From Salinibacter pepae (GTDB lineage Bacteria; Bacteroidota; Rhodothermia; Rhodothermales; Salinibacteraceae): DNA of 64,000 bases. Below the pieces are notes generated by a model that searched no databases, was not told the DNA's origin, and worked only from the letters and a program-made list of their open reading frames with translations. Positions within the stretch are counted from its first letter, which is position 1, and each line of letters starts with the position of its first letter. Made by a program: the position numbers and the translations under genes. Below are positions 8,701 through 17,183 of the stretch, in pieces. The stretch is from NCBI RefSeq assembly GCF_947077775.1, contig NZ_CAMTTE010000001.1, forward strand, positions 496,001 to 560,000, written 5' to 3'.

Positions 8701-10188
8701 ATGCCCGATACGTTCGAAAACTACATTGGCGGCCGCTGGACCGGCGCTGCCTCGCAGGCCACCTTCGACAATCGAAACCCCGCCGACCCCGACGACCGCA
8801 TCGGCGAATTCCCGGAGTCGGCCCCCGCCGACGTCGACGCCGCCGTGCAGGCGGCCCAAGACGCCTTCTCGGACTGGGGCAGCACCCCCGCCCCGGACCG
8901 CGGGAAGATTCTGAAAGCCTCCGGCGACCTGCTCGCGGAGCGAAAAGACGAAATCGCCCGCTCGATGACCCGCGAGATGGGCAAGCCCTTCTTCGAGACG
9001 AAGGGCGATGTGCAGGAGGCCATCGACACGGCCTACTACGCGGCCAGCGAAACGCGACGGCTGTTCGGCACCACGGTCCCGAGTGAGCTGCCCGACAAGA
9101 TGAACATGGCCATCCGTCGCCCGCTCGGGGTGTGCGGCATCATCACGGCCTGGAATTTTCCCGTCGCCGTGCCGTCCTGGAAGATCTTCCCGGCCCTTGC
9201 CGCCGGCAATACGATCGTCTTTAAGCCGAGCGAGGACGCCCCGCACAGCGGCCTGCGCTTCGTGCAGACGCTGATCGACGCGGGCATTCCGGATGGGGTC
9301 ATCAACGTGGTCCATGGCGCGGACGAGGCGGGGCAGGCGCTCGTGGAGCACCCGGAGGTCGACGCCATCGGCTTCACCGGATCCTACGAGGTCGGCACCG
9401 CGATTGCCGAGACCTGCGGCCGCCTCAATACGCCGGTGTCCCTGGAGATGGGCGGCAAGAACCCGATGATCGTGATGGACGACGCCGACCTCGACCTCGC
9501 GCTGGAGGGCGCCATCTGGGGCGCCTACGGCACCACGGGCCAGCGGTGCACGGCCACCAGCCGCCTCATCTGTCACGAATCGGTGCACGACGAGCTCGTG
9601 GCGATGATTCGGGACGAGGCGGAGGCGCTCGTCCTCGGTGATGGAAACGACGCGGACACCGACGTGGGGCCCCTCATCAATCGGGCCGCCGCGGAAACGG
9701 TGCACCGGTACGTCGAGATTGGGCAGGACGAAGGGGCCACCCTGGAGATGGGCGGCGCGCCTGCGTCGGTTGACGGCCTCGACGGCCACTTCTACGAGCC
9801 GACCCTCTTCACGGACGTGACGCCCGACATGACGATTGCCCAAGAAGAAATCTTCGGGCCGGTGCTCGCGACGTTTGAGGTCGGGTCCTACGACGAGGCC
9901 GTGACGGTGGCCAACGATACCCAGTACGGGCTCTCTTCTTCCATCTACACCCAGGACGTGAACAAGAGCTTCCGGGCGATGCGGGACCTGGAGGCCGGCA
10001 TCACCTACGTCAACGGCCCCACGATCGGTGCCGAGGCCCACATGCCCTTCGGGGGGGTAAAGGACACCGGCAACGGCCAGCGGGACGGGGGCTATGCGGC
10101 CTTCGAGTTCTGGACGGAGCACAAAACCCTCTATGTTGACTACTCCGGCCAGCTACAAAAAGCCCAGATGGACTCGGTGGAAGACTAA
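8701..10188 (+). CDS. NAD(P)-dependent aldehyde dehydrogenase (semialdehyde type)
   Basis: Oxidises an aldehyde to the acid in the cytoplasm. The 495 residues show the full ALDH set: WNFP with Asn152, KPSE in the cofactor fold, GFTGS at 224-228, general base Glu249 in LEMGGKNP and nucleophile Cys283 in GTTGQRCTA. The C-terminus PFGGVKDTGNGQRDGG...TLYVDYSGQLQKAQ resembles the ketoglutarate-semialdehyde / aminoadipate-semialdehyde branch rather than classical GabD. I chose ATG 8701 (MPDTFENYIGG); a TTG at 8680 would add seven residues. The divergent aminotransferase next door makes a transaminate-then-oxidise route for an amino acid plausible, but the substrate is an inference. The gene ends before a strong hairpin terminator. 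Confidence 0.9.
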   Translation: MPDTFENYIGGRWTGAASQATFDNRNPADPDDRIGEFPESAPADVDAAVQAAQDAFSDWGSTPAPDRGKILKASGDLLAERKDEIARSMTREMGKPFFETKGDVQEAIDTAYYAASETRRLFGTTVPSELPDKMNMAIRRPLGVCGIITAWNFPVAVPSWKIFPALAAGNTIVFKPSEDAPHSGLRFVQTLIDAGIPDGVINVVHGADEAGQALVEHPEVDAIGFTGSYEVGTAIAETCGRLNTPVSLEMGGKNPMIVMDDADLDLALEGAIWGAYGTTGQRCTATSRLICHESVHDELVAMIRDEAEALVLGDGNDADTDVGPLINRAAAETVHRYVEIGQDEGATLEMGGAPASVDGLDGHFYEPTLFTDVTPDMTIAQEEIFGPVLATFEVGSYDEAVTVANDTQYGLSSSIYTQDVNKSFRAMRDLEAGITYVNGPTIGAEAHMPFGGVKDTGNGQRDGGYAAFEFWTEHKTLYVDYSGQLQKAQMDSVED

Positions 10189-10221
10189 GTGGAGGGGGGC
10201 TTCTCTTTTGCGCATCTCGCT

Positions 10222-10268
10222 CTGCAATGCGGGTGGTGATGGAGTGCATCACCACCCGTTTTGTATTG
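10222..10268 (+). terminator. Intrinsic terminator after the aldehyde dehydrogenase, probably bidirectional
   Basis: A perfect 12-bp stem CGGGTGGTGATG/CATCACCACCCG (10230-10241, 10247-10258) with a 5-base loop is followed by TTTTGT. An outer pair CTGCAAT/ATTGCAG flanks it. It lies between convergent genes, so it could end transcripts from both sides. Confidence 0.85.
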
Positions 10269-10325
10269 CAGAAACGAGGATCCCTGGTGGAAGGACCTCC
10301 CGCGTGCACGGGACGCCGCTCTCAG

Positions 10326-10634
10326 TTACTCGTCATTTCGGAGGTACTCATCGTCTTCTCGGGCCCGAACGACGGCTTTGTAACTTTCGTCCTCCTGCTG
10401 GGCCGAACGCACGATCACGTTCTCCTTGCCGAAGCGGCGATACAGAAGGTTGCGAAGGTTTTGAATGTCGTTCTGCTCAAGGTCCGAGAGCACAATTGCC
10501 TCGTCGTCGCCAACGTCACTCCACTTCTGGGCAATCGGCTCGTACTTGGACGTACGGCCGCGTCCCCCACTCGCCCCGAGTTCACGTTCGGCGTCTTGCT
10601 GATCCATGACTTCCATTTGAAAATCTGCGTTCAT
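10326..10634 (-). CDS. Small acidic protein of unknown function
   Basis: A 102-residue protein that I do not recognise. The N-terminus (about 1-30) is Gly/Asp/Glu-rich and likely flexible. The rest looks folded, with helix-forming segments around EAIVLSDLEQNDIQNLRNLL and a charged ending YKAVVRAREDDEYLRNDE. There is no signal peptide, membrane segment or Cys. It is convergent with the aldehyde dehydrogenase and stands 178 bases from the next gene on its own strand. The upstream region is clearly richer in A+T than its neighbours, and a TACGTTTG box lies at 10755-10748. The start could also be one of the internal Met codons (residues 7 or 10). Coding potential is supported by the acidic composition shared with neighbours. 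Confidence 0.65.
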   Translation of the reverse strand: MNADFQMEVMDQQDAERELGASGGRGRTSKYEPIAQKWSDVGDDEAIVLSDLEQNDIQNLRNLLYRRFGKENVIVRSAQQEDESYKAVVRAREDDEYLRNDE

Positions 10635-10812
10635 AATTCAAAATATAATCGTTACTGAGATCCGCGTAGACACCGAATTTGAAATCAGGGGTATGGTTCC
10701 CTCCCTCTTTCGGCTTCATTTAATGTCTACACCTATCATTTCGAATCCAAACGTACTTCATCGTACGCATCCGCGGGATTGAGAACAGGCTCGTCAATAC
10801 CCAAGGTGAGAC

Positions 10813-11163
10813 TCATGTACCGACATTAAACACATATCCATGCTCGATATGTCCTGCCCGTTTCCCACCGATAAAGACGACGGATCGGAGGTGTTCAACG
10901 TGATCGAATCGTTCTTCCACTTCACAGTACGTGACCGTTGCCTCCGGGAACGCCTTTGAGAGTTGTCGGCAGGGGGGTTCCAGGTCGGCACGGTCTTCCA
11001 GGGCGCGCGTCGCCGCAAATTTAAGGGCCGGGCGCGTTTCTTCGGTCTCGTCTTCCTCAATCGGTCGCTCTTCGAGCTCGTGTTCGTCGATAAGCGCGTG
11101 GGAGCGGACGGCCTCGGGGTCTTCCGGGTTGGAGACGAGGAGGTACGTGACGGCAGTCGCCAT
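10813..11163 (-). CDS. Small acidic protein of unknown function
   Basis: A 116-residue protein that I do not recognise. It begins MATAVTYLLVSNPEDPEAVR, has a Glu-rich middle (about residues 28-45) and ends in a strand-rich segment HLRSVVFIGGKRAGHIEHGY. Two Cys residues are present (in PPCRQL and TYCEVEE), but no metal-binding pattern, signal peptide or membrane segment. It lies upstream of the other small gene on the same strand, and both sit between metabolic genes. The predicted composition, acidic with few Lys, matches the host proteome. Function unknown. Confidence 0.6.
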   Translation of the reverse strand: MATAVTYLLVSNPEDPEAVRSHALIDEHELEERPIEEDETEETRPALKFAATRALEDRADLEPPCRQLSKAFPEATVTYCEVEERFDHVEHLRSVVFIGGKRAGHIEHGYVFNVGT

Positions 11164-11242
11164 CGGGACACTCTGAAGAATTTATTTTCAAGTCACTACG
11201 GAATTCAGGGGCGGCGCCGTTCCCCATCTGGGGGCCCACTTC

Positions 11243-11980
11243 CTACCAAGCCTCCCGAGAGCGCTCCCCATCGGGTCGGAGATCAACGACGTGCGCATCG
11301 GGGACGTGGCGGGCATGAACGAGCCCCTCCAACGGCAGCCACGCGTCGCGTGCATCGAGAACCGCGCTGTCGCTGGTCACAACTGGGGCGGATGCCCCCT
11401 TCAATGTGGCGTCTACCCCCGCGTGCGCAGTGAGGGTCCAGGGGCGCTCCGCCTCGGCGGAGAGGTCCGCAATCCGATCCGCCACGCGCCCGACGTTTGA
11501 GACCGAGCGATCGAGGTGCCACGTGACCCGCGCCGGGCGCAAGGCCTGCAGGGTGTCCGCAAGGTGCCGCAGGGCAGGCGCGGTCTGGTGGGCAATGCGG
11601 TAGGTGCCCTCCACGGGATCTACGTCGCGGTAGGCGGCATCGCGCCCCACAAACGTGTACGCCCCGCCGAGCATCGCCTCGATGGTAATGAGCACGTTGA
11701 AGCCGTCGAGGTGAAGCTCCTGCCCCGCGATGGCGTCCGGGGGCAGGCGCCCCTGAAGCCGGTGCGCTCGGTCGGCGTCGCTGCAGGACGACCGCGCGAC
11801 CGCGTCGCGCTGGCGGCGCTTCAGTTGGTACCGGTTTCCCACCAGCTCCGGGGCACTGTCCCCGCTGTAGCCCCGGGTGCGAAGCCACGACAGATCCCGC
11901 ACGGCGGCCCGGAGCCGACCACGCTGGTCGTCCCCGAACAGTCCGGGGTCCTCCGGATGGGCCCCACGATTCACAGGCAT
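11243..11980 (-). CDS. DUF434-family protein
   Basis: A 245-residue protein of the uncharacterised DUF434/DUF5616 type, best known from archaea and some bacteria. The recognisable features are an N-terminal helical segment with LRAAVRDLSWLRTRGYSGDS followed by ELVGNRYQLKRRQRDAVAR. A second segment, ELHLDGFNVLITIEAMLGG, has the conserved 'hDGfNvLItiEa' look and an acidic pocket (Asp, Glu) that might be catalytic. The rest resembles a PIN-like alpha/beta fold (ALRPARVTWHLDRSVSNVGR, PWTLTAHAGVDATL). I chose ATG 11980, 58 bases after the malic enzyme stop; the open frame upstream overlaps that gene. Function is unknown; nuclease-like activity is only a guess. Confidence 0.8.
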   Translation of the reverse strand: MPVNRGAHPEDPGLFGDDQRGRLRAAVRDLSWLRTRGYSGDSAPELVGNRYQLKRRQRDAVARSSCSDADRAHRLQGRLPPDAIAGQELHLDGFNVLITIEAMLGGAYTFVGRDAAYRDVDPVEGTYRIAHQTAPALRHLADTLQALRPARVTWHLDRSVSNVGRVADRIADLSAEAERPWTLTAHAGVDATLKGASAPVVTSDSAVLDARDAWLPLEGLVHARHVPDAHVVDLRPDGERSREAW

Positions 11981-12038
11981 GCGGACGAAGCAGATCTCAA
12001 TGCGGGGGACGCACGGGCGGGGTGGGCCCTGCCGGGCT

Positions 12039-13460
12039 CTACGTGCGCTTCCGGGCCAGCCCCTGCTTCTGGGCCGTCCGGGACACGGCGCTTGACACCT
12101 GAGCCACCACGTTCTCGTCAAACACACTGGGAATGATGTAGTCCGGCGTCAGGCTCTGATCATCGATTGCATCGGCAATCGCCTCGGCCGCCGCAATTTT
12201 CATGTCACTGGTAATGCCCTTCGCACGGCAGTCGAGCGCCCCCTTAAAGAGGCCCGGGAAGCACAGCACGTTGTTAATCTGGTTCGGGTAGTCGCTCCGG
12301 CCGGTGGCCATTACGGCCACGTGCGGGTAGGCCACCTCCGGCATGATCTCCGGACGGGGATTGGCCATCGCGAAGACGATGGGGTCGCGGGCCATGCGGT
12401 TCAGGTCCTCCACGTCGAGGATGTCCGGGACGCTCAACCCGATAAACACATCGGCGCCCTCCATAACCGCCGACAGCGTATCCCCGGTCACGGACGGGTC
12501 CGTCATTTCCGCGTACTGCCGCTTTGCGTCGTTCAGGTCATCGCGCTCCGTCGTCACCGGCCCGTGGCTGTCCACCCCAACGATGTTCTCAACCCCCATC
12601 TCCATGAACATCTCCGTCACTGCGGTGCCCGCCGCCCCGATGCCGACCGTCACGACCTTGATCTCGTCGAGGTCCTTCTCCACAATCTTCAGTGCGTTGA
12701 GGAGGGCGGCGGCCGTCACGACCGCCGTGCCGTGCTGGTCGTCGTGAAAAACCGGGATGTCGAGCTCGTCCTTGAGGCGCTCCTCCACGGCAAAGCAGCG
12801 CGGGGCCGCAATGTCCTCCAGGTTGATGCCCCCGAAGACCGGCGCGATGCGGCGGACCGTGTTGACGATCTCGTCGACGTCGGTCGTGTCGAGGCAGATG
12901 GGAAATCCGTTTACGTTCGCAAACTCCTTGAGGAGCTGCGCCTTGCCCTCCATCACCGGAAGCGCGGCGCCCGACCCAATGTCGCCCAGTCCCAGGACGG
13001 CCGTGCCGTCAGAGACGACCGCAACCGTGTTGCTCTTGATCGTGAGTCGGTGCGTGTCCTCGGGCGTCTCGTGGATCGCCTCACACACGCGGGCCACCCC
13101 GGGCGTGTACGCCATGGAGAGCTGATCGCGCGTGCGGAGCGGGGACTTGCTCTCCACCTCCACCTTCCCCCCAAGGTGCAACAGGAAGGTGCGGTCCGAG
13201 ATGTTGACCACCTCGACGCCGTCGAGGTCGCGCAGCGCCTGAACGATCGATTCGGCGTGGTCGTCGCTCCGGGTGTTGATGGTAATGTCGCGGGTCAGCT
13301 CGTCCTTCTCGGCCCGGACAATGTCGATGGCCCCGATGTTGCCGCCGTGCTCCCCAATCACGGACGTGACTTTTGCGAGCATGCCGGGGCGGTTGGAAAT
13401 GACCACCCGGACGGTGATGGAGTTGCTGGCACTTGGCAGGTACTCTTCGGTCTCTTCCAT
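12039..13460 (-). CDS. Malate dehydrogenase (oxaloacetate-decarboxylating) with N-terminal ACT domain
   Basis: Malic enzyme converting malate to pyruvate and CO2 with NAD(P)+. The 473 residues begin with an ACT domain (about 15-90, VRVVISNRPGMLAKVTSVIG), a small-molecule sensor. The malic-enzyme domain follows: YTPGVARV with catalytic Tyr118, GKAQLLKEF with Lys173, EDI metal ligands near 215-216, HDDQHGTA with Asp240, and the Rossmann fold VGIGAAGTAVTEMFMEMG. It lacks the C-terminal phosphotransacetylase-like domain of MaeB, so it belongs to the short bacterial/archaeal group. The ACT domain suggests allosteric control by an amino acid or other metabolite (inference). It lies downstream of rpsA, after the rpsA terminator. 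Confidence 0.94.
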   Translation of the reverse strand: MEETEEYLPSASNSITVRVVISNRPGMLAKVTSVIGEHGGNIGAIDIVRAEKDELTRDITINTRSDDHAESIVQALRDLDGVEVVNISDRTFLLHLGGKVEVESKSPLRTRDQLSMAYTPGVARVCEAIHETPEDTHRLTIKSNTVAVVSDGTAVLGLGDIGSGAALPVMEGKAQLLKEFANVNGFPICLDTTDVDEIVNTVRRIAPVFGGINLEDIAAPRCFAVEERLKDELDIPVFHDDQHGTAVVTAAALLNALKIVEKDLDEIKVVTVGIGAAGTAVTEMFMEMGVENIVGVDSHGPVTTERDDLNDAKRQYAEMTDPSVTGDTLSAVMEGADVFIGLSVPDILDVEDLNRMARDPIVFAMANPRPEIMPEVAYPHVAVMATGRSDYPNQINNVLCFPGLFKGALDCRAKGITSDMKIAAAEAIADAIDDQSLTPDYIIPSVFDENVVAQVSSAVSRTAQKQGLARKRT

Positions 13461-13546
13461 GGGATGGCGCGTCGTGGTGGGAGTCGTGGTGCAAACAAAA
13501 GGGAATCGTGGGAACGACGATTACGGACATTCCGCTCCCGAACCCC

Positions 13547-13588
13547 AAAGAAAAAGGACGGCTTCCGACCGGGAAGCCGCCCTTTGTG
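13547..13588 (-). terminator. Intrinsic terminator of rpsA
   Basis: Minus-strand hairpin: AAAGG, one mismatch, then a perfect 8-bp CGGCTTCC/GGAAGCCG with a short loop (13553-13585), followed by TTTTTCTTT. It lies 36 bases after the rpsA stop and ends the cmk-rpsA transcript. Confidence 0.88.
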
Positions 13589-13620
13589 CGTCAGGAATAC
13601 GTCGTCGTAGCCCGAGCGGA

Positions 13621-16227
13621 CTAGCTGCTCACGGAGCCCGTCTCGTCTAACTCGTCGAGGGCGTCGGAGATCTCCTCCGCGTAGGCAGACCCGATGCCGT
13701 CGAGGTCGGTGAGATCGTCCACCTCACGGGCGTCCGCCAGGGAGGTCACGCCCGCGTTCTCGAGTCGCGAGACGCGTGGGAAGTTCTCCGGAAAGCCGGC
13801 CGTCTCGTCGAAGGTGGACGCATCATCGTCCTCCGACGGCGCCTCGGCGTCGGGCTCCTCACCCTCCGACACAGCCGCCTCGTCGTCGGGGGATTCGGCC
13901 TGAGCATCGTCGGCTTCAGCGTCGTCGCCCTCCGCAGCGGCCTCTTCCTCGGCTTCTTCTTCCTCCATCTCGCGGCGCAGGTCGGCCAGGCCGGAAAGCT
14001 CGCCGAGCGTGGTGGGGCCGGTCGTCGGCTCGTCCGGCTCGGGCTCCGGCTCGTCCTTGTAGTCGCGCACGGCCTCTTCCCGCTCGCGCTCTTCTCGGCG
14101 GGACTCGCGCTCTTGCTCGTCCTGCTCCTCTTGGCGTTCGGCCTCTTCCTTCGCCGTCTCGCTGAGGACGATGTCCTTCTGGTCCTTGTCGAACCGGATG
14201 ACCTGCAGTTCAAGCTCGTCGCCTTCGTGGTAGTGGTTCTTGAAGGCCTTCGGGCCGTTCTTTAGCTCGCTGCCCGGGACGAAGGCCTCCACGTCCAGCG
14301 GCAACTGGACGACAAGGCCCTTGTCCTCCACGCGGACGACCTCGCCGGTCGTGTCGTTGCCCTCCTCGTAGGCGTCGGCAAACTGGTCCCACGGGTTGGT
14401 CTTCACCTGCTTGTGGCCCAGCGAGATCCGACGCCGTTCCTCGTCGATGTTGAGGATCACGACATCGAGCTCCTGTTCCTCATCGACCATGTCGCCCGGG
14501 TGGCGAATCTTCTTGGTCCAGGAGAGGTCCGAGACGTGCACCAGCCCGTCGATGCCGGGCTCGATTTCGACGAAGACGCCGAAGTTGGTAATGTTGCGCA
14601 CCGTGCCGGTGAGCACCGTGCCCGCCGGGTAGCGGTCGCTAATGCCCTCCCAGGGATCGGGCTCCAGTTGCTTCATCCCGAGCGAGATCTTCCGCTCCTC
14701 CTGGTCGATGTTGAGAATCTTGACGTCGACCACCTGGCCGAGCGACACCATTTGGCTGGGGTGCTCGATGTGGCGCGTCCACGACATCTCACTGATGTGG
14801 ACGAGCCCCTCGATGCCCTTCTCAATTTCGACGAAGGCCCCGTAGTTCGTGATCGAGACGACCTTCCCCTCAACCACGTCGTCCTCGTCGTACTTGTTGC
14901 CAATCTGATCCCAGGGATGGTCCCGAAGCTGCTTCAGGCCCAGGGAAATGCGCTGGCGCTCCTCCTCGTAGTCGAGGACCACAACTTCGAGCTCCTGGTC
15001 GAGCTCCACAACCTCGCTCGGGTGCGAGACGCGGCCCCAGGACAGGTCCGTGATGTGCAGAAGCCCGTCGACGCCCCCCAGGTCGATGAAGACCCCAAAG
15101 TCGACGATGTTCTTGACGGTGCCCTCAAGCACCTGACCAACCTCGAGCTGCTCAAGAATTTCTTGTCGCTGCTCCTCAAGCTCGTGCTCGATGAGCTCGC
15201 GGTGCGAGACGACGATGTTCTCGTTCTCGGGGTTGAGCTTGACGATCTTGAATTCCATCCGCGTCTCCAGGTAGGACTCGAAGTCCCGAACCGGGCGGAC
15301 GTCGATCTGCGAGCCGGGCAGGAAGGCCTCCATGCCGTCGAAGAGCTCCACGATCATTCCGCCCTTGATGCGGCGGATGATCGTGCCTTCGATGACCTCC
15401 TCGTTCTCGTAGATCTCTTCAACACGCTGCCAGCGTCGGACCTTGTCGGCCTGCTCCTTCGAGAGCACGAGCTGCCCGTCGCGATCTTCTTTCCGCTCCA
15501 GGTACACCTCCACGGTGTCTCCGGGGTGAATCTCCTCCTCCCCAAACTCGTCGCGGGAGACAATCCCGTCGCTCTTGTAGCCGATGTCGATCACCACGTA
15601 GTCCTCGTTGACCCGCAGCACGCGGCCTTCTACAATGTCCTGCTCGCGGACATCGATGGAGGTCTCGTCGACGACATCGCGGAACTGGTCGTACACCGAG
15701 GTGTCGGCCGGGGCCTGCTCCTCGGTCTCCAGCTCGTCGAGCGAAACCGTTTGTCCGTAGGTTTCGCCCGTGAAGCCCTGCGCCTCTTCCGTCCGTTCGA
15801 GCTCGTCGGGCGAGACGGTGCCCGTTGGCTCGTCAAACTCGGACACGTCGACCGAAGCCTCGTCGCCCGACGGCATCGGGAGGTCCTGGGAGGCTTCCTC
15901 GACGGCCTCCTCGAGAATGCGGCTCACGAAGCCGGGCTCCGGCGGGGGGTCCGCAGGGGCCCCGTCGCCGCTCTCGTCCGCAGCATCCGCCGGAGCGTCC
16001 TCGGCGGGCGCCGGCTCTTCGGCGGCGGGCTCGTCGACATCTTCGCCCCCCGCGTCCGGAGTGGACGGGGCCTCGGGGTCCGCCGCGCCCACGTCGTCCC
16101 CCGAATCCGCAGCGTCGGCGGGCGGCGCTTCGGCCTCGTCCGCCTCTTCTGTCTCGGCGGGAGCGGGCTGAGCGTCAGCAGTATCTTGAGTGTCGTCCTT
16201 GGAAGCTACTTGTTCTTGTTCTGCCAT
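13621..16227 (-). CDS. rpsA: 30S ribosomal protein S1 with acidic N-extension and C-terminal helix-hairpin-helix module
   Basis: S1 binds mRNA on the 30S subunit during initiation. The 868 residues contain six S1 repeats, at about 195-255, 278-345, 362-435, 450-520, 535-608 and 622-695; repeats 3-5 have the typical GVFIDLGGVDGLLHITDLSW pattern. A 190-residue Asp/Glu/Ala/Pro-rich extension precedes them, and a charged coiled-coil-like and acidic tail follows to about 810. The last 55 residues, VSRLENAGVTSLADAREVDD and then LTDLDGIGSAYAEEISDALDE, form a helix-hairpin-helix pair not found in E. coli S1. cmk lies directly upstream, a conserved cmk-rpsA pairing. A terminator follows. The start ATG is at 16227. 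Confidence 0.95.
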   Translation of the reverse strand: MAEQEQVASKDDTQDTADAQPAPAETEEADEAEAPPADAADSGDDVGAADPEAPSTPDAGGEDVDEPAAEEPAPAEDAPADAADESGDGAPADPPPEPGFVSRILEEAVEEASQDLPMPSGDEASVDVSEFDEPTGTVSPDELERTEEAQGFTGETYGQTVSLDELETEEQAPADTSVYDQFRDVVDETSIDVREQDIVEGRVLRVNEDYVVIDIGYKSDGIVSRDEFGEEEIHPGDTVEVYLERKEDRDGQLVLSKEQADKVRRWQRVEEIYENEEVIEGTIIRRIKGGMIVELFDGMEAFLPGSQIDVRPVRDFESYLETRMEFKIVKLNPENENIVVSHRELIEHELEEQRQEILEQLEVGQVLEGTVKNIVDFGVFIDLGGVDGLLHITDLSWGRVSHPSEVVELDQELEVVVLDYEEERQRISLGLKQLRDHPWDQIGNKYDEDDVVEGKVVSITNYGAFVEIEKGIEGLVHISEMSWTRHIEHPSQMVSLGQVVDVKILNIDQEERKISLGMKQLEPDPWEGISDRYPAGTVLTGTVRNITNFGVFVEIEPGIDGLVHVSDLSWTKKIRHPGDMVDEEQELDVVILNIDEERRRISLGHKQVKTNPWDQFADAYEEGNDTTGEVVRVEDKGLVVQLPLDVEAFVPGSELKNGPKAFKNHYHEGDELELQVIRFDKDQKDIVLSETAKEEAERQEEQDEQERESRREEREREEAVRDYKDEPEPEPDEPTTGPTTLGELSGLADLRREMEEEEAEEEAAAEGDDAEADDAQAESPDDEAAVSEGEEPDAEAPSEDDDASTFDETAGFPENFPRVSRLENAGVTSLADAREVDDLTDLDGIGSAYAEEISDALDELDETGSVSS

Positions 16228-16249
16228 ATACGGTGTGGTAGGTTTGCGC

Positions 16250-16275
16250 GGCGCTGGCCCTCTCGCCGGCCAGCG
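16250..16275 (-). promoter_or_regulatory. Leader hairpin just upstream of rpsA
   Basis: The bases CGCTGGCC and GGCCAGCG form a perfect 8-bp stem with an 8-base loop, ending about 24 bases before the rpsA ATG. In enterobacteria S1 represses its own translation through leader structure; a similar role here is possible but unproven. Confidence 0.35.
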
Positions 16276-16344
16276 ACAAGTGCAATTTGTACCTGCCTGG
16301 TCCTGACAGTCCAGGAGGGAAGGTGAAGAGGGTGAAGGAAGCCT

Positions 16345-16362
16345 GCGGACGGATCCGTCCGC
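16345..16362. repeat. 18-bp perfect palindrome in the cmk-rpsA spacer
   Basis: GCGGACGGATCCGTCCGC is a perfect palindrome about 120 bases upstream of rpsA and 88 bases after the cmk stop. It has no T-run on either side, so it is not a standard terminator. A protein-binding site or an RNA structure are both possible. Confidence 0.5.
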
Positions 16363-16449
16363 CTCAAAGCACAGGTTTGAATGTCAGGCGGGCCCGTGGC
16401 GAGCACGAGTGACTCGCTGGTAGGCGACAGTTGTATCATGCCCGGACCT

Positions 16450-17133
16450 CTACGTTCCACGGCCGTCTTGAGCTTTAACGCGATCTACGACAAAGTCAAC
16501 CTGCTCCGCAATGGTACAGTCGGTCGTGTCGAAGATGATGGCGTCGTCGGCACGCCGAAGGGGGGCAATGTCCCGGGTCCGGTCCTGCTGGTCCCGCTTT
16601 TCGATCTCGGCGCGGACCTCTTCGAAGGTGACCTCCTCCCCTGCCGCCTCGTATTCCTGAAGCCGGCGCCGGGCCCGCTCGTCGATGTCGGCCACCATGA
16701 AAATCTTGACTGGGGCCTTCGGGAAGACGACCGTGCCGGTGTCGCGTCCGTCCAGCACCACGCCGCCGTGTCGGTCGGCCTGGGCGCGCCCAATCCGACG
16801 CTGCTGCTCCACCATGTACTCACGAACCGGCGCCAGGGTCGAAATGTCGCTCACAATGCGTCCCACTTCCGCGCTGCGGATGCGGTCGGTCACGGCGTCG
16901 TCGCCGAGGAAGACCTGCATCGTGTCGCCCCGGTACTCCACATCGACCGTCAGGGACGGGAGCACGGCCTCCGCCCCCGAGGGGGTAGCGGGCGCCTCGG
17001 CCCGCAGAAAGCCGAGGGCCACGGCCCGGTACATGGCCCCCGTGTCCAGATATACGTATTCGAGCCGGGCGGCGGCGCGGTGGGCCGTGGTGCTCTTGCC
17101 GGAGCCGGCAGGACCGTCAATGGTGACAATCAC
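16450..17133 (-). CDS. cmk: Cytidylate kinase
   Basis: Phosphorylates CMP and dCMP with ATP in the cytoplasm. The 227 residues start with the P-loop IDGPAGSGKSTTA (GPAGSGKS at about 7-14), then YLDTGAMYRAVAL (the CMP-site motif), the DGRDTGTVVFP motif with the nucleobase-binding Arg/Asp, an NMP-binding domain, and a lid segment KRDQQDRTRDIAPLRRADDA. Length fits the family (about 220-230). It lies between the lipoprotein gene (50 bases upstream) and rpsA, and may be cotranscribed with both; the 222-base gap before rpsA leaves room for a separate rpsA promoter. Confidence 0.96.
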   Translation of the reverse strand: MIVTIDGPAGSGKSTTAHRAAARLEYVYLDTGAMYRAVALGFLRAEAPATPSGAEAVLPSLTVDVEYRGDTMQVFLGDDAVTDRIRSAEVGRIVSDISTLAPVREYMVEQQRRIGRAQADRHGGVVLDGRDTGTVVFPKAPVKIFMVADIDERARRRLQEYEAAGEEVTFEEVRAEIEKRDQQDRTRDIAPLRRADDAIIFDTTDCTIAEQVDFVVDRVKAQDGRGT

Positions 17134-17183
17134 GTCGAAAGACTCTCAATGAACATAGCGGGCGCAACGAAGAAGAAGTGTGG

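Noticed and set aside
8395-10122. 575-codon open frame antisense to the aldehyde dehydrogenase
   Set aside because: No domain, biased composition; the plus-strand ALDH has all catalytic residues.
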